DNA from: Micromonospora sp. WMMA1947
GTDB taxonomy: Bacteria; Actinomycetota; Actinomycetes; Mycobacteriales; Micromonosporaceae
Direction: 5' to 3'
Assembly (NCBI RefSeq): GCF_027497355.1
Contig: NZ_CP114909.1
Coordinates: 6,034,001-6,098,000 of the forward strand
DNA: 64,000 bases
In this document: piece after piece, positions 17,698 to 27,342 of the stretch
How the letters are laid out: each line of letters opens with the position of its first letter
Position numbering within the stretch: the stretch's first letter is position 1
The notes under the pieces: model-generated
Seen by the model: only the letters and a program-made list of their open reading frames with translations
Databases searched by the model: none
Told to the model about the DNA's origin: nothing
Program-made: the position numbers and the translations under genes

Positions 17698-18609
17698 TCA
17701 CCAGCCGCGCTCGGCCAGGCGGTGCGGCTGGGGGATCTCGTCGACGTTGATGCCGACCATCGCCTCGCCCAGGCCACGGGACACCTTCGCGAGCACGTCC
17801 GGGTCGTCGTGGAACGTGGTGGCCTTGACGATGGCGGCGGCCCGCTGCGCCGGGTTGCCGGACTTGAAGATGCCCGAGCCGACGAAGACGCCCTCGGCGC
17901 CGAGCTGCATCATCATGGCCGCGTCGGCGGGGGTCGCGATGCCGCCCGCGGTGAACAGCACGACCGGCAGCTTGCCCTGCTCGGCGACCTCCTTGACCAG
18001 CTCGTACGGGGCCTGCAGCTCCTTGGCCGCGACGTACAGCTCGTCGTCGGGCAGCGACTGGAGCCGGCGGATCTCCTGCCGGATCTTGCGCATGTGGGTG
18101 GTGGCGTTGGAGACGTCGCCGGTGCCCGCCTCGCCCTTCGAGCGGATCATCGCGGCGCCCTCGGTGATCCGGCGCAGCGCCTCGCCCAGGTTCGTCGCGC
18201 CGCACACGAACGGGACGGTGAACGCCCACTTGTCGATGTGGTTGGCGTAGTCGGCCGGGGTCAGCACCTCGGACTCGTCGACGTAGTCGACGCCGAGCGC
18301 CTGCAGGATCTGCGCCTCGACGAAGTGGCCGATACGGGCCTTGGCCATCACCGGGATCGAGACGGCGGAGATGATGCCGTCGATCATGTCCGGGTCGCTC
18401 ATCCGGGACACGCCGCCCTGCGCGCGGATGTCGGCCGGTACGCGCTCCAGGGCCATCACGGCGACAGCGCCGGCGTCCTCGGCGATCTTCGCCTGCTCGG
18501 GGGTGACCACGTCCATGATCACACCGCCCTTGAGCATCTCGGCCATGCCGCGCTTGACGCGGGCGGTGCCGACGGCGGTGGCGGTGGTCGGGGCTGCGGA
18601 TTCAGACAC
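17698..18609 (-). CDS. pdxS: Pyridoxal 5'-phosphate synthase lyase subunit
   Basis: 303 residues. PdxS makes PLP from ribose 5-phosphate, glyceraldehyde 3-phosphate and ammonia in the DXP-independent pathway. Recognisable blocks are [20 protein letters not shown], with the catalytic Asp, [33 protein letters not shown] with the first active-site Lys, and GEAGTGDV. The GTG at 18609 has GAGGAG nine bases upstream. The adjacent pdxT completes the complex. Confidence 0.97.
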   Translation of the reverse strand: MSESAAPTTATAVGTARVKRGMAEMLKGGVIMDVVTPEQAKIAEDAGAVAVMALERVPADIRAQGGVSRMSDPDMIDGIISAVSIPVMAKARIGHFVEAQILQALGVDYVDESEVLTPADYANHIDKWAFTVPFVCGATNLGEALRRITEGAAMIRSKGEAGTGDVSNATTHMRKIRQEIRRLQSLPDDELYVAAKELQAPYELVKEVAEQGKLPVVLFTAGGIATPADAAMMMQLGAEGVFVGSGIFKSGNPAQRAAAIVKATTFHDDPDVLAKVSRGLGEAMVGINVDEIPQPHRLAERGW

Positions 18610-18737
18610 GGGACATCGCTCCTCGGCGTGCTGGGGAGGTGACTGCGCAGGAATGCTATGACCGGCGCGACGCCGTGCCGAGCGCCAATCGAACCCCCGG
18701 TGGCCTGCCGTGTGGCCCCCGTCACGCCCGGTGGCGA

Positions 18738-19241
18738 TCAGCCGGTGGTCACGTCCGCGTGCGACGCCAGCGTGGGGTCGTCGATGTCGAAGTAGCGGGG
18801 CCACTCCCGCCCGCGTCCCATCCGGAACAGCCGCACCACCGGACGCCCCCGGGCCGAGCGGGCGTCCCGGACCAGGTCGGTGTGCACCTGCCGGGCCAGC
18901 GCCAGCCGCCGGCTGGCCGCGATCACCGCCGCGCACGCCGGGTCGTCCGGGTCCAGCCGTACCGCGCGCAACTGCCGGGTCAGGTCGTTCTCGGCCGCCT
19001 CGCGCTCCTCCGGAGCGGCGTCCAGCGCGATCCGGGCGGCGGCGTACAGCTCCACGCCGTACCGCTGCTCGGCCAGGACCGCGGCGGCGGCCGCGCGGCG
19101 CAGCAGGTGCGCGTCCAGCGCGCGGGCCGCCGAGTCCGCGCGGACCTGCAGCCGCTGCACCCGGCCGGAGGTCCAGATCAGGTACGCCGAGAGCAGCCCG
19201 AGCACCGCGACCGCGCCCACCACCCACCACATGCCCGGCAT
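18738..19241 (-). CDS. Membrane-anchored helical protein, LemA-like in outline
   Basis: 167 residues from the ATG at 19241, which has GAGGAG ten bases upstream. One N-terminal membrane helix ([20 protein letters not shown]) is followed by a long Ala/Arg-rich helical region ([20 protein letters not shown] and onward), suggestive of the LemA fold, a helical bundle of unknown function anchored facing the cytoplasm. The similarity is only in layout, and I would not name it LemA without a search. It lies between pimA and pdxS. Confidence 0.7.
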   Translation of the reverse strand: MPGMWWVVGAVAVLGLLSAYLIWTSGRVQRLQVRADSAARALDAHLLRRAAAAAVLAEQRYGVELYAAARIALDAAPEEREAAENDLTRQLRAVRLDPDDPACAAVIAASRRLALARQVHTDLVRDARSARGRPVVRLFRMGRGREWPRYFDIDDPTLASHADVTTG

Positions 19242-19324
19242 CGTAGTGCTGCTCCTCATCCCGGCCGGCCGGCGCGGTGCACCGGTCGACGCGCTCGTCA
19301 CAGCGGCCGCAGCGGCCACAGCGG

Positions 19325-20485
19325 TCAGCCCAGACCCGCCCACTCCTGGTCCATGACCCGGCCGTCGGTGGCCTCGATCGCGGCTGCGTATACCTCCAGA
19401 ACGCGGCGGGCAACCACGGGCCAGTCGAAATTCGCCACCACCTGGTCGCCGCAGGCGGTCAGCCCGGCGCGGCGCCCGTCGTCGTCGAGCAGTCCGGACA
19501 GCGCGCCGGCCAGCGCGGCCGCGTCGCCGGTCGGGAACAGCAGGCCGGCCCGTCCGCCGTCGAGCACCCGGCGGAACGCGTCCAGGTCACTGGCGACCAC
19601 TGTCGTGCCGGCGGCCAGCGCCTCGGTGAGGATCATCCCGAAGGACTCCCCTCCGGTGTTCGGTGCGACGTAGAGGTGCACGCTGCGCAGCATGCGTGCC
19701 TTGTCCGCCTCGGAGACCAGGCCGAGGAACGTGACCCGGTCGCGCAGGCCGGCCGGGAACCGCCCGTACAGCTCGTCGGCGTCACCCGGCCCGGCGACCA
19801 GCAGCCGCAGTCCCGGGCGGTGCGGCGCGAGCGCGACGAACGCGTCCCGCAGGATCGGGAAGCCCTTGCGCGGCTCGGTGAACCGGCCCAGGAACCCCAG
19901 CGTGCCGCCGGTGCCCGGGGCGCACTCCCCCGGCCAGCCCGGCAGCGGCGGCACCCCGGCGAACTTCGCCACCGCCACCCCGTTGGGGATCTCCACCGCG
20001 CCGCCGTCCATGTGCTCGACCTGCACCTTGCGGGCCAGCGCGCTGACCGCGATCCGGGCGGTGATCCGTTCCAGCACGATCTGCAGCGCGCCCTGCGCGG
20101 CCGACAGCACCCGGGAGCGGGTCATCGCGGTGTGGAACGTCGCCACCACCGGGCCGCGGGCGCAGAGCACCGCCAGCATCGACAGGCTCGGCGTGAGCGG
20201 CTCGTGCACGTGCAGCACGTCGAAGTCGCCCCGGGTGATCCAGCGCCGCACCCGGGCCGTGGAGACCGGGCCGAACGCGATCCGGGCCACCGACCCGTTG
20301 TACGGCAGCGGCACCGCCCGGCCGGCCGACACCACGTACGGCGGCAGCGCCGAGTCCTCGTCGGCGGGCGCCAGGACGCTCACCTCGTGGCCGAGCCCGA
20401 GCAGCGCCTCGGCCAGGTCCATGACGTGGTTCTGCACGCCGCCCGGCACGTCGAACGAGTACGGGCACACGATGCCGATACGCAC
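19325..20485 (-). CDS. pimA: Phosphatidylinositol alpha-mannosyltransferase PimA
   Basis: 386-residue GT4 enzyme, GT-B fold. PimA adds the first mannose from GDP-mannose to phosphatidyl-myo-inositol at the inner face of the membrane. Characteristic parts are [20 protein letters not shown] with the GDP-binding glycine loop, [35 protein letters not shown], and the E-x7-E donor motif in [15 protein letters not shown]. It follows pgsA and the acyltransferase in the same order as Rv2612c-Rv2610c of M. tuberculosis, which fixes the assignment. Confidence 0.94.
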   Translation of the reverse strand: MRIGIVCPYSFDVPGGVQNHVMDLAEALLGLGHEVSVLAPADEDSALPPYVVSAGRAVPLPYNGSVARIAFGPVSTARVRRWITRGDFDVLHVHEPLTPSLSMLAVLCARGPVVATFHTAMTRSRVLSAAQGALQIVLERITARIAVSALARKVQVEHMDGGAVEIPNGVAVAKFAGVPPLPGWPGECAPGTGGTLGFLGRFTEPRKGFPILRDAFVALAPHRPGLRLLVAGPGDADELYGRFPAGLRDRVTFLGLVSEADKARMLRSVHLYVAPNTGGESFGMILTEALAAGTTVVASDLDAFRRVLDGGRAGLLFPTGDAAALAGALSGLLDDDGRRAGLTACGDQVVANFDWPVVARRVLEVYAAAIEATDGRVMDQEWAGLG

Positions 20486-20497
20486 TGCGCCCTCCCC

Positions 20498-21430
20498 CTA
20501 GACCGTCCCGGTGGTGGCCGGCGGCGCCGCCGACGTGGGCGTACCGTCCCGGCTCTGGTCCAGCCACATCCGCTGCAACATGTGCCAGTCTTGCGGATGC
20601 CGGGCGATGCCCGCCGCCAGACCGTCGGCAATCCGCTGCGTCACCGCGCGGACGCGGGCGTCCAGCGGGGCGCTGTCCGGATCCGGCAGCGGCAGCGGGC
20701 CCTCGATCGAGGCGCAGGCCGCGTCCGGCTCGTACCACATCGAGGCCACGTAGAGCGGGGCTCCGGTGCGGATGGCCAGCATCGCCGGCCCGGCCGGCAT
20801 CCGGGTCCGCCCGCCGAAGAAGTCGACCTCCACGCCCCGGGCGGACAGGTCCCGGTCGGCGAGCAGGGGCACCACGTAACCGGCGCGCAGCCGGTCCACC
20901 AGCACGTCGAAGGCGGGACGCGGGCCGCCGGTGTTGGGCAGGATCTCCATCCCCAGCCCTTCCCGGAACCCGACGAACCGCTCGTACACGCCGTCCGGGA
21001 GCCGCTCGGCCACCGTGGTCATCGGCCAGCCGGTGGCAGCCACCCAGGCGCCCGCCGCGTCCCAGTTCCCGGCGTGCGGCAGCGCCACCACGGCACCGCG
21101 CCCGGCCGCCACGTCGGCGGCGAGCAGTTCCTGCCCGTCCAGGCGGAACCCGGCGAGGATCTCGGCGCGACTCAGGCCCGGCAGCCGGAACGCCTCCATC
21201 CAGTACCGGGCGTACGAGCGCAGGCCCTCGCGCACCAGCGCGTCCAGCTCCGCGTCGGGCAGTTCCGGGCCGACCACCCGGCGCAGGTTGGCGCGCAGTC
21301 GACGCGTACCCCCGCCGTCCTTGCGGTGGGCGCGGTCGGCGCCCGCCCGGAAGGCCGCGACCGCGACGGGCCGGGGCAGCGCCCGGACCAGGCGCCAGCC
21401 CGCGACGAAGCCCGCCTCGGTGAGGTTCAC
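20498..21430 (-). CDS. patA: Phosphatidylinositol mannoside acyltransferase (PatA type)
   Basis: 310 residues of the LpxL/HtrB lysophospholipid acyltransferase superfamily. The HX4D catalytic motif is LPHAGNWDAAGAW near residue 120. RMPAGPAMLAIRTGAPLY follows in the C-terminal half. In mycobacteria the gene between pgsA and pimA acylates the mannose added by PimA, and the same position here supports that role. The GTG at 21430 overlaps the pgsA stop by 4 bp. It ends 12 bp before pimA, so all three are co-translated from one message. Confidence 0.9.
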   Translation of the reverse strand: MNLTEAGFVAGWRLVRALPRPVAVAAFRAGADRAHRKDGGGTRRLRANLRRVVGPELPDAELDALVREGLRSYARYWMEAFRLPGLSRAEILAGFRLDGQELLAADVAAGRGAVVALPHAGNWDAAGAWVAATGWPMTTVAERLPDGVYERFVGFREGLGMEILPNTGGPRPAFDVLVDRLRAGYVVPLLADRDLSARGVEVDFFGGRTRMPAGPAMLAIRTGAPLYVASMWYEPDAACASIEGPLPLPDPDSAPLDARVRAVTQRIADGLAAGIARHPQDWHMLQRMWLDQSRDGTPTSAAPPATTGTV

Positions 21431-22047
21431 TCGGCGCCGACCCGCTGGGCCTGCCGGTAGACGTGGGCCATCCGCTGGCCCACCGTGAAGATCGAGACGG
21501 CGGCGAGCAGCCAGAGCGCGATCTCCAGCGCCGGACGGACGCCGACGCCGGTGAGCAGGCCGCCGACACCCACGATGAGCAGCCGCTCGGTGCGCTCGGC
21601 GATGCCCACGTTGCAGGTCATCCCCAGCCCTTCGGCGCGGGCCTTGACGTAGGAGACCAGGCCGCCCGCGGCCAGGCAGATCAGCGCCGCCGCCACGCCC
21701 GAGTAGTCGTGTTCGGTGGCCAGCCAGTACGCGACCGCGCCGAACACCGCGCTGTCGGCGACCCGGTCCATGCTCGAGTCGAGGAAAGCCCCGAACCGGG
21801 TGGACCCGCCGCTCATCCGCGCCATCGTGCCGTCGAGCAGGTCGGTGAGAGCGAAGACCGTGACGATCAGCGCACCGGCGACCAGGTGGCCGCGCGCGCC
21901 GAAGCCGAGCGCGCCGACGAGCACGCCGACGGTGCCGGTCACGGTGACCGCGTTGGGGGACACGCCGGCACGCAGCAGCGCGCGGGCGATCGGCTCCACG
22001 ACGCGGGTCATGCCCGCGCGGGCCGTCACTTGGAAGATCTTCGCCAT
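21427..22047 (-). CDS. pgsA: Phosphatidylinositol phosphate synthase
   Basis: 206 residues of the CDP-alcohol phosphatidyltransferase family. The diagnostic D-x2-DG-x2-AR-x8-G-x3-D-x3-D motif is intact in TDLLDGTMARMSGG and RFGAFLDSSMD. Several membrane helices follow (AALICLAAGGLVSYV, LLIVGVGGLLTGVG). The actinobacterial enzyme joins CDP-diacylglycerol to inositol 1-phosphate, the base of phosphatidylinositol mannosides. The ATG at 22047 gives MAKIFQVTARAG. A possible -10 box, TATCGT (22062-22057), lies 9 bp upstream. Confidence 0.93.
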   Translation of the reverse strand: MAKIFQVTARAGMTRVVEPIARALLRAGVSPNAVTVTGTVGVLVGALGFGARGHLVAGALIVTVFALTDLLDGTMARMSGGSTRFGAFLDSSMDRVADSAVFGAVAYWLATEHDYSGVAAALICLAAGGLVSYVKARAEGLGMTCNVGIAERTERLLIVGVGGLLTGVGVRPALEIALWLLAAVSIFTVGQRMAHVYRQAQRVGAE

Positions 22048-22299
22048 GGCGGTCCCACGATAACGGCCCGCAACCGCCGGGGACACAGCCGGGCGTACGA
22101 CCCGCCCGACGGCCCTTGTGCGGGCACCCGCGCGGGTGTGAGATCGAGCCAGGAGGTGAGCCAGTTCACCGGATCACCGGTCCGCGTTCCCGTCCAGCAG
22201 GAAGTCACCGGAAGATATCGCCGCGGCGCCCGTCCCGGGTCCGCTCCCCCGTCGCCCGCGGCGGTCGCCACCACCACCGGTTGAGGGAGGTGCGCCGCG

Positions 22300-24456
22300 A
22301 TGGCGCAGAAGAACGAGAAGGGTGTCACCGGCGGTGCGCCGGTGGTGACCGAGCCCGGCAGGGTCCGCAACGTGGTGCTCGTCGGGCACTCCGGCGCCGG
22401 CAAGACGACACTCGTCGAGGCGCTGCTGGCCGCCAGCGGCACGATCAGCCGGGCCGGCACCGTCACCGACGGCACCACCGTCTGCGACCACGACCCCGCC
22501 GCCGTACGCCAGCAGCGCTCGGTGAGCCTGGCCTGCGCTCCGCTGACGCACCGCGACGTCAAGGTCAACCTGCTGGACACCCCGGGGTACGGCGACTTCG
22601 TCGGCGAGCTGCGCGCCGGTCTGCGCGCCGCCGACGCGGCACTGTTCGTGGTCTCCGCCGTCGACGGCATGGACGCCGCCACCGCCGCCCTCTGGGAGGA
22701 GTGCGCCGCCGTCGACATGCCCCGGGCGGTGGCGGTCTCCCGGCTGGACCACCCGCGCGCCGACTTCGACGAGGCGGTGGCGCTGTGCCAGCGCGTCTTC
22801 GGCGACAACGTGCTCCCGCTCTACCTGCCCATGCTCGGCGACGACGGCGAGTCGGTGGCCGGCCTGATGGGCCTGATCACCCGCCGGGTGTACGACTACT
22901 CCGCCGGGCTGCCGGCCGAGGTACGCGAACCGGACCCGGAGCACCTGCCCGCCATCCAGGAGTCCCGCAACGAGCTGATCGAGGGGATCATCGCGGAGAG
23001 CGAGGACGAGACCCTGATGGACCGCTACCTCGGCGGCGAGGAGATCGACCCCGAGGTGCTCATCACCGACCTGGAGACGGCCGTCGCCCGCGGTCACTTC
23101 TACCCCGTGGTGCCGGTCTGCGCGGAAACCGGTGTCGGCCTGGACGCGCTGCTCGACGGCCTGGTCGCGGCGTTCCCGTCGCCGCTGGAGCACGACCTGC
23201 CCGCGGTGACCGGCGTGGACGGCTCGCCCCGCCCGCCGCTGACCTGCGACCCGGACGGCCCGCTCGTCGCCGAGGTGGTCAAGACGACAGTCGACCGCCA
23301 CGTCGGGCGGGTCTCGCTGGTGCGAGTCTTCTCCGGCACGCTCCGCCCCGACCAGGTGATCCACGTGTCGGGCCACGGCATGGCCGAGCGTGGCCACCCG
23401 GACCACGACGCCGACGAGCGGGTCGGCCACGTCTACACCCCGCTGGGCGCGACGCTGCGCGAGGTGGCCGCCTGCGTCGCGGGCGACCTGTGCGCGATCA
23501 CCAAGTCAGGCAGCGCGGAGACCGGCGACACCATCTCGGCCAAGGACGACCCGCTGCTGATCGCGCCCTGGGAGATGCCGGAGCCGCTGCTGCCGGTGGC
23601 GATCGTGGCGCGCAGCCGGGCCGACGAGGACGCGCTCGCCCGCAACCTGTCCCGGCTCGTCGCCGGTGACCCCACCCTGCGGCTGGAACGCAACGCGGAG
23701 ACCCACCAGCTGGTGCTCTGGTGCATGGGCGAGGCGCACGCCGACGTGGTGCTCGACCGGCTGCGCGGCGGCGGCGTCGAGCTGGACACCGAGCCGGTCC
23801 GGGTGCCGCTGCGCGAGACGTTCGGCGCCGCCGCGCGCGGGCACGGCCGGCACGTCAAGCAGTCCGGCGGCCACGGCCAGTACGCGGTCTGCGACATCGA
23901 GGTGGAGCCGCTGCCCCGGGGCGCCGGCTTCGAGTTCGTCGACCGGGTGGTCGGCGGCGCGGTCCCGCACAACTACATCCCCTCCGTGGAGAAGGGCGTC
24001 CGGGCGCAGATGGAACGCGGCCTGGTCGCCGGCTACCCGGTGGTGGACCTGCGGGTCACGCTCGTGGACGGGAAGGCGCACAGCGTCGACTCCTCCGACG
24101 CGGCGTTCCAGACCGCCGGCGCGCTGGCGCTGCGTGACGCCGCCGAGAAGGGCCAGCCGACGCTGCTGGAGCCGGTCGACGAGATCACCGTCCGGGTGCC
24201 CGACTCGTCGGTCGGCGCGGTGATGGGCGACCTGTCCGGGCGGCGCGGCCGGGTGCTCGGCACCGAACCGGACCCGGATGCCGAGGGGCGCACTCTGGTC
24301 CGCGCCGAGGTGCCCGCGACCGAGTTGCTGCGGTACGCCGTCGAGCTGCGCTCGATGACGGCCGGCACCGGCACGTTCCGGCGCGAGTTCGCCCGCCACG
24401 AGCCCATGCCGGCCCACCTGGCCGACCAGGCCCGCAAGGAGTCCACCACCCGCTGA
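22300..24456 (+). CDS. Elongation factor G-like protein (EF-G2)
   Basis: 718 residues with full EF-G domain order: G domain, domain II, and domains III-V including the typical QSGGHGQYAVCDIEV stretch. The P-loop is GHSGAGKTTLVE and G3 is DTPGYGDF. The usual NKxD base-specificity motif is replaced by SRLD, as in the actinobacterial EF-G-like paralogues that lack classical translocase function in mycobacteria. GGAGG lies just upstream of the ATG. It is divergent from pgsA and separates it from the thrS-HIT pair. Its cellular role is unknown. Confidence 0.88.
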   Translation: MAQKNEKGVTGGAPVVTEPGRVRNVVLVGHSGAGKTTLVEALLAASGTISRAGTVTDGTTVCDHDPAAVRQQRSVSLACAPLTHRDVKVNLLDTPGYGDFVGELRAGLRAADAALFVVSAVDGMDAATAALWEECAAVDMPRAVAVSRLDHPRADFDEAVALCQRVFGDNVLPLYLPMLGDDGESVAGLMGLITRRVYDYSAGLPAEVREPDPEHLPAIQESRNELIEGIIAESEDETLMDRYLGGEEIDPEVLITDLETAVARGHFYPVVPVCAETGVGLDALLDGLVAAFPSPLEHDLPAVTGVDGSPRPPLTCDPDGPLVAEVVKTTVDRHVGRVSLVRVFSGTLRPDQVIHVSGHGMAERGHPDHDADERVGHVYTPLGATLREVAACVAGDLCAITKSGSAETGDTISAKDDPLLIAPWEMPEPLLPVAIVARSRADEDALARNLSRLVAGDPTLRLERNAETHQLVLWCMGEAHADVVLDRLRGGGVELDTEPVRVPLRETFGAAARGHGRHVKQSGGHGQYAVCDIEVEPLPRGAGFEFVDRVVGGAVPHNYIPSVEKGVRAQMERGLVAGYPVVDLRVTLVDGKAHSVDSSDAAFQTAGALALRDAAEKGQPTLLEPVDEITVRVPDSSVGAVMGDLSGRRGRVLGTEPDPDAEGRTLVRAEVPATELLRYAVELRSMTAGTGTFRREFARHEPMPAHLADQARKESTTR

Positions 24457-24492
24457 CCCCCGCCGTCCCCGCGCCCTCCCGCTTCGGTCCCG

Positions 24493-24561
24493 CGATCTTG
24501 CACTTGCGGCCCCCGCAAAGGGGACATTCCCGGCACCGGAAGGGCCGCGACTGCAAGATCG
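24493..24561. repeat. Palindromic repeat, family A, copy 2
   Basis: 69 bp with CGATCTTGCA and TGCAAGATCG ends, the same length and termini as the copy at 1007-1075. Arms extend to about 20 bp with two mismatches (GCGGCCC against GGGCCGC). Central bases differ from copy 1 but keep a GGGCC block at the same distance from the right end. Confidence 0.82.
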
Positions 24562-24588
24562 GCGCCGACGGGGGGGGTGGGTCGGGAA

Positions 24589-24645
24589 CTGCAGATCTTG
24601 GTAGGAAGTGGCCCCTATGGGGCGCTTTCGCACCAAGATCTGCAG
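24589..24645. repeat. Palindromic repeat, family B, copy 1
   Basis: Ends are CTGCAGATCTTGGT (24589-24602) and ACCAAGATCTGCAG (24632-24645), a perfect 14-bp inverted repeat. The inner part continues as GGAAGTGGCCCC and GGGGCGCTTTCG. The AGATCT-to-AGATCT core of 49 bp corresponds to the 50-bp copy at 30580-30629. Confidence 0.82.
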
Positions 24646-24849
24646 CCGTCTCGGAATATGGGAAGCGGATCTCGTTTAGCGGAAGCGGTCAGCGGGGAGC
24701 GAGTCCGGCAAGAGTGATCGGCGGGCGGGCGGCTCGGCGAACGCGACGGGCCCGGCGGGCGTGATCGGGTCGGCGAGCTTGATCGGGTCGGCGGGCGGGC
24801 GAGTGGCCGGCTGGCGGCGTGACCGGGAGCGGGTGGCCGGGAAGCGCGG

Positions 24850-25908
24850 TCAGGGGCGGACGGCGGGGATCGGGGGCATCGGCCAGTGAGGGCGGTCGGC
24901 GTCCCGGAGGGCGGCCGAGCGTACCGCCGCCAGCTGCCGCTCCACCTCGGCGAAGTGGTCCGGCGCCAGCGGGCCCCAAGCCAGCGCGGCAGCGTTCTCC
25001 TCGACCTGCGCGACGGTACGGGCGCCGGGAATCGGTACGGCCCGGTCGCTGCGCGCCCAGATCCACCCGATCGCCCCCTGCGCGAGGGTACGACCGTCGG
25101 CGGTCAGCGCGTCGCGGACGGCGGCTACCCGGCGCAGCCACTCCGGGGCGGGCCGGCCGCTGCGGAACCACTCCAGCCAGGTCGGCCCGAGTCCGCGTAC
25201 GTCGTCGCGGGGCAGCGTGGACTCCGGCGTGTACTTGCCGGTGAGCAGACCCATCCCGAGCGGTCCCCGGGCCAGGCTGGCGAGGTCGTGCTTGTCGCAG
25301 GCGTCGAGCATGGCCGGGGCGTCCCGGAGCACCGACAGCGCGTGCTGCACGGCGGCGGCACCGCGGGCGACCTGGGCGAACGCGCCGGCCCGGTCGGCCC
25401 GGTCGGTGCTCCAGCCGTACGCCCGGATCAGCCCTGCGTCGACCAGCTCGTCGAGCGTGCCGACGAGCGCCTCGGCCCGGGGCAGCGGCAGGTCGCCGAG
25501 GTGCAGCTGGTAGAGGTCGATGTGGTCGGTGCCCAGCCGGCGCAGCGAGTCGACAACCGCCCGGCGCAGGTGGTGCGGCGAGGCGTTCTCGCCGGTGGCC
25601 TGGCGGGTGTGCTCGTCGAACGTGTAGCCGAACTTCGTGGCGATCACCGCCTCGTCGCGCCGGCCGGCGAGCGCCCGCCCGAGCACCCGCTCGCCGTGTC
25701 CGGCGCCGTACGTGTCGGCGGTGTCGAACAGGGTGACGCCGAGGTCGAGCGCGCGGCGGATGGCCCGTACCGACTCGTCGTCGTCGACCCGGCCCCAGCC
25801 CAGCGGGCGCGCGCCCTCGGCCCACGGGCCGCCGATCGCCCAGCACCCCATCCCGAGGGCGCTCACCTCGATGCCGCTGCGCCCCAACTGTCGTGTGTCG
25901 ACTGCCAC
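24850..25908 (-). CDS. Aldo/keto reductase
   Basis: 352 residues, an NAD(P)H-dependent TIM-barrel oxidoreductase. Start MAVDTRQLGRSGIEVSALGM. Catalytic Asp and Tyr are in LFDTADTYGAGHGERVLG, Lys in AVIATKFGYT and His in IDLYQLHLGDLP. IPGARTVAQVEENAAA near the C-terminus contacts cofactor. Substrate unknown. The 207 bp upstream hold a direct repeat of ATATGCCT (26017-26024 and 26036-26043) that overlaps CCTCTGAGG and may be a regulator site. A second enzyme of this family is at 36151. Confidence 0.9.
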   Translation of the reverse strand: MAVDTRQLGRSGIEVSALGMGCWAIGGPWAEGARPLGWGRVDDDESVRAIRRALDLGVTLFDTADTYGAGHGERVLGRALAGRRDEAVIATKFGYTFDEHTRQATGENASPHHLRRAVVDSLRRLGTDHIDLYQLHLGDLPLPRAEALVGTLDELVDAGLIRAYGWSTDRADRAGAFAQVARGAAAVQHALSVLRDAPAMLDACDKHDLASLARGPLGMGLLTGKYTPESTLPRDDVRGLGPTWLEWFRSGRPAPEWLRRVAAVRDALTADGRTLAQGAIGWIWARSDRAVPIPGARTVAQVEENAAALAWGPLAPDHFAEVERQLAAVRSAALRDADRPHWPMPPIPAVRP

Positions 25909-26115
25909 CGCCGCATCCTGTCACCTTCCCCGCGCCCGCGGGCCGGTTCGTGGCCGACGAGTCCGTACGCGATCACGCCGCGTGACGCCCGGCGGCGAAC
26001 AGTCACGGTGAACGCGATATGCCTGAGAGTCATGAATATGCCTCTGAGGTACATCGGTCCGAGGTCGTCCCTCCCGATCCGGCGCCGAGGAGGAACGCCG
26101 CTGTCCGGCAGGCCG

Positions 26116-26739
26116 TCAGCGTGCGTAGGCCAGCAGCACCGGCTCGTCCTGGCCGGGCCAGGTGCCGGTGAGCCCGCCCGCCGCCGGAACGTCGGCCGGG
26201 ACCGGCTGCCGGACCACCGCCAGCTCGACCTCCCCCACCCGGACCACCGTCCCGCCGCTGTCAACCGGACCAGCCGAAACCGGACCGGTCGGCACCGGTC
26301 GGCCGGTCCGGCTGCCGGTCAGCGTCATGCTGGCCGGACGCACCTCACGCTTGCCGTCGACCTCGAAGTACTCCTCGGCCTGACCGGCGTCGGCGAGCAC
26401 GGCGGCGGCCAGCAGCGGCGGGTACACCGGGTCGCCACAGGCGTCGTAGGCCCAGCGGCGGCCGAGCACCGAGTGCTCGATGACGCCCACGAGGTGCTCG
26501 TCCGCCCCGGCCAGCGGCGCGCCCCGGTAGGTCAGCGGCACCTGGAGCACCGGCCCGTCACCGGCGCGCACCAGCAGCGTCTCCACGCCGACCTCACCGG
26601 CCGGGTCGTCGAACCGGTACGCCGCGACGCGGGTGACCTCCGCGCCCGCCTCCCCGGCGAACCAGGACCGGCCGGGCAGCCAGGGTACGAGCAGCTCCAG
26701 TTTCGAGGGGCGCAGTTCCGCGCGGTGCAGGAGAGCCAT
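26116..26739 (-). CDS. Maltokinase N-terminal cap-like protein
   Basis: 207 residues. MALLHRAELRPSKLELLVPW and LPGRSWFAGE match the stand-alone proteins annotated for similarity to the N-terminal cap domain of maltokinase (Pep2/Mak). No kinase domain follows. The ATG at 26739 has TACGAT seven bases upstream and no Shine-Dalgarno site, so it is probably leaderless. An upstream in-frame extension is rejected. It lies 32 bp after the HIT gene in the same direction. Biochemical function is unknown. Confidence 0.75.
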   Translation of the reverse strand: MALLHRAELRPSKLELLVPWLPGRSWFAGEAGAEVTRVAAYRFDDPAGEVGVETLLVRAGDGPVLQVPLTYRGAPLAGADEHLVGVIEHSVLGRRWAYDACGDPVYPPLLAAAVLADAGQAEEYFEVDGKREVRPASMTLTGSRTGRPVPTGPVSAGPVDSGGTVVRVGEVELAVVRQPVPADVPAAGGLTGTWPGQDEPVLLAYAR

Positions 26740-26771
26740 GCGCGAGATCGTACTGTCGGAACGGGCCGCCG

Positions 26772-27332
26772 TCAGGCCGCCGCCCACGCCTTGGCGAGCA
26801 GCTCCCGGGTGTCGGCGAGCAGCTGCGGCAGCACCTTCGTCCGGCCGATCACCGGCATGAAGTTGGCGTCGCCGCCCCAGCGCGGCACCACGTGCTGGTG
26901 CAGGTGCGCGGCGATGCCCGCGCCCGCCACGCCGCCCTGGTTCATGCCCAGGTTGAAGCCGTGCGCGCTGGAGACGTGCCGGACCGCCCGCATGGCGGCC
27001 TTGGTGAACGCGGCCAGCTCGACCGTCTCCGGCTCGTCCAGCTCGGTGTAGTCGGCCACGTGCCGGTAGGGGCAGACCAGCAGGTGCCCGGGGTTGTACG
27101 GGTAGAGGTTGAGCACCGCGAAGACGTGCTCGCCCCGGGCCACCACCAGGCTCTCCTCGGCCGGCAGACCGGGGGCGCGGCAGAAGGGGCAGCCGGCCGG
27201 TTTCTCGTAGCCGCCCTCGGGCCGGTCCTCGCCGGAGATGTAGGTCATCCGGTGCGGCGTCCAGAGCCGGTCCAGCCCGTCCGCCAGACCGTTGTCGCCG
27301 CCGTACCCGGTGTCCCGCTCCGCCCCTGTCAC
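26772..27332 (-). CDS. HIT-family nucleotide phosphorylase/hydrolase (AP4A phosphorylase type)
   Basis: 186 residues. The histidine triad is HLHQHVVPRW with supporting NLGMNQGGVAGAGIAAHLH. An N-terminal CPFC pair and VFAVLNLYPYNPGHLLVCPY match the family of M. tuberculosis Rv2613c, described as a diadenosine tetraphosphate phosphorylase. It follows thrS by 10 bp, the same arrangement as in mycobacteria, and removal of Ap4A made by aminoacyl-tRNA synthetases would fit that coupling. GTG start. Confidence 0.9.
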   Translation of the reverse strand: MTGAERDTGYGGDNGLADGLDRLWTPHRMTYISGEDRPEGGYEKPAGCPFCRAPGLPAEESLVVARGEHVFAVLNLYPYNPGHLLVCPYRHVADYTELDEPETVELAAFTKAAMRAVRHVSSAHGFNLGMNQGGVAGAGIAAHLHQHVVPRWGGDANFMPVIGRTKVLPQLLADTRELLAKAWAAA

Positions 27333-27342
27333 ACCGGCGATC

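Larger units (their letters stand above)
24457..24849. other. Convergent intergenic region with two palindromic repeats
   Basis: A 393-bp gap between the EF-G paralogue and the aldo/keto reductase. It contains a family A palindrome (24493-24561), then a family B palindrome (24589-24645). About 100 bp of imperfect short direct repeats of the kind GATCGGGTCGGCG follows (about 24715-24800). No open frame looks coding. The palindromes could stop transcription from both sides. Confidence 0.7.

Noticed and set aside
19277..21460. A 727-residue plus-strand frame opposite pimA and patA
   Set aside because: Low-complexity His/Arg/Gly-rich shadow of two well-supported genes.
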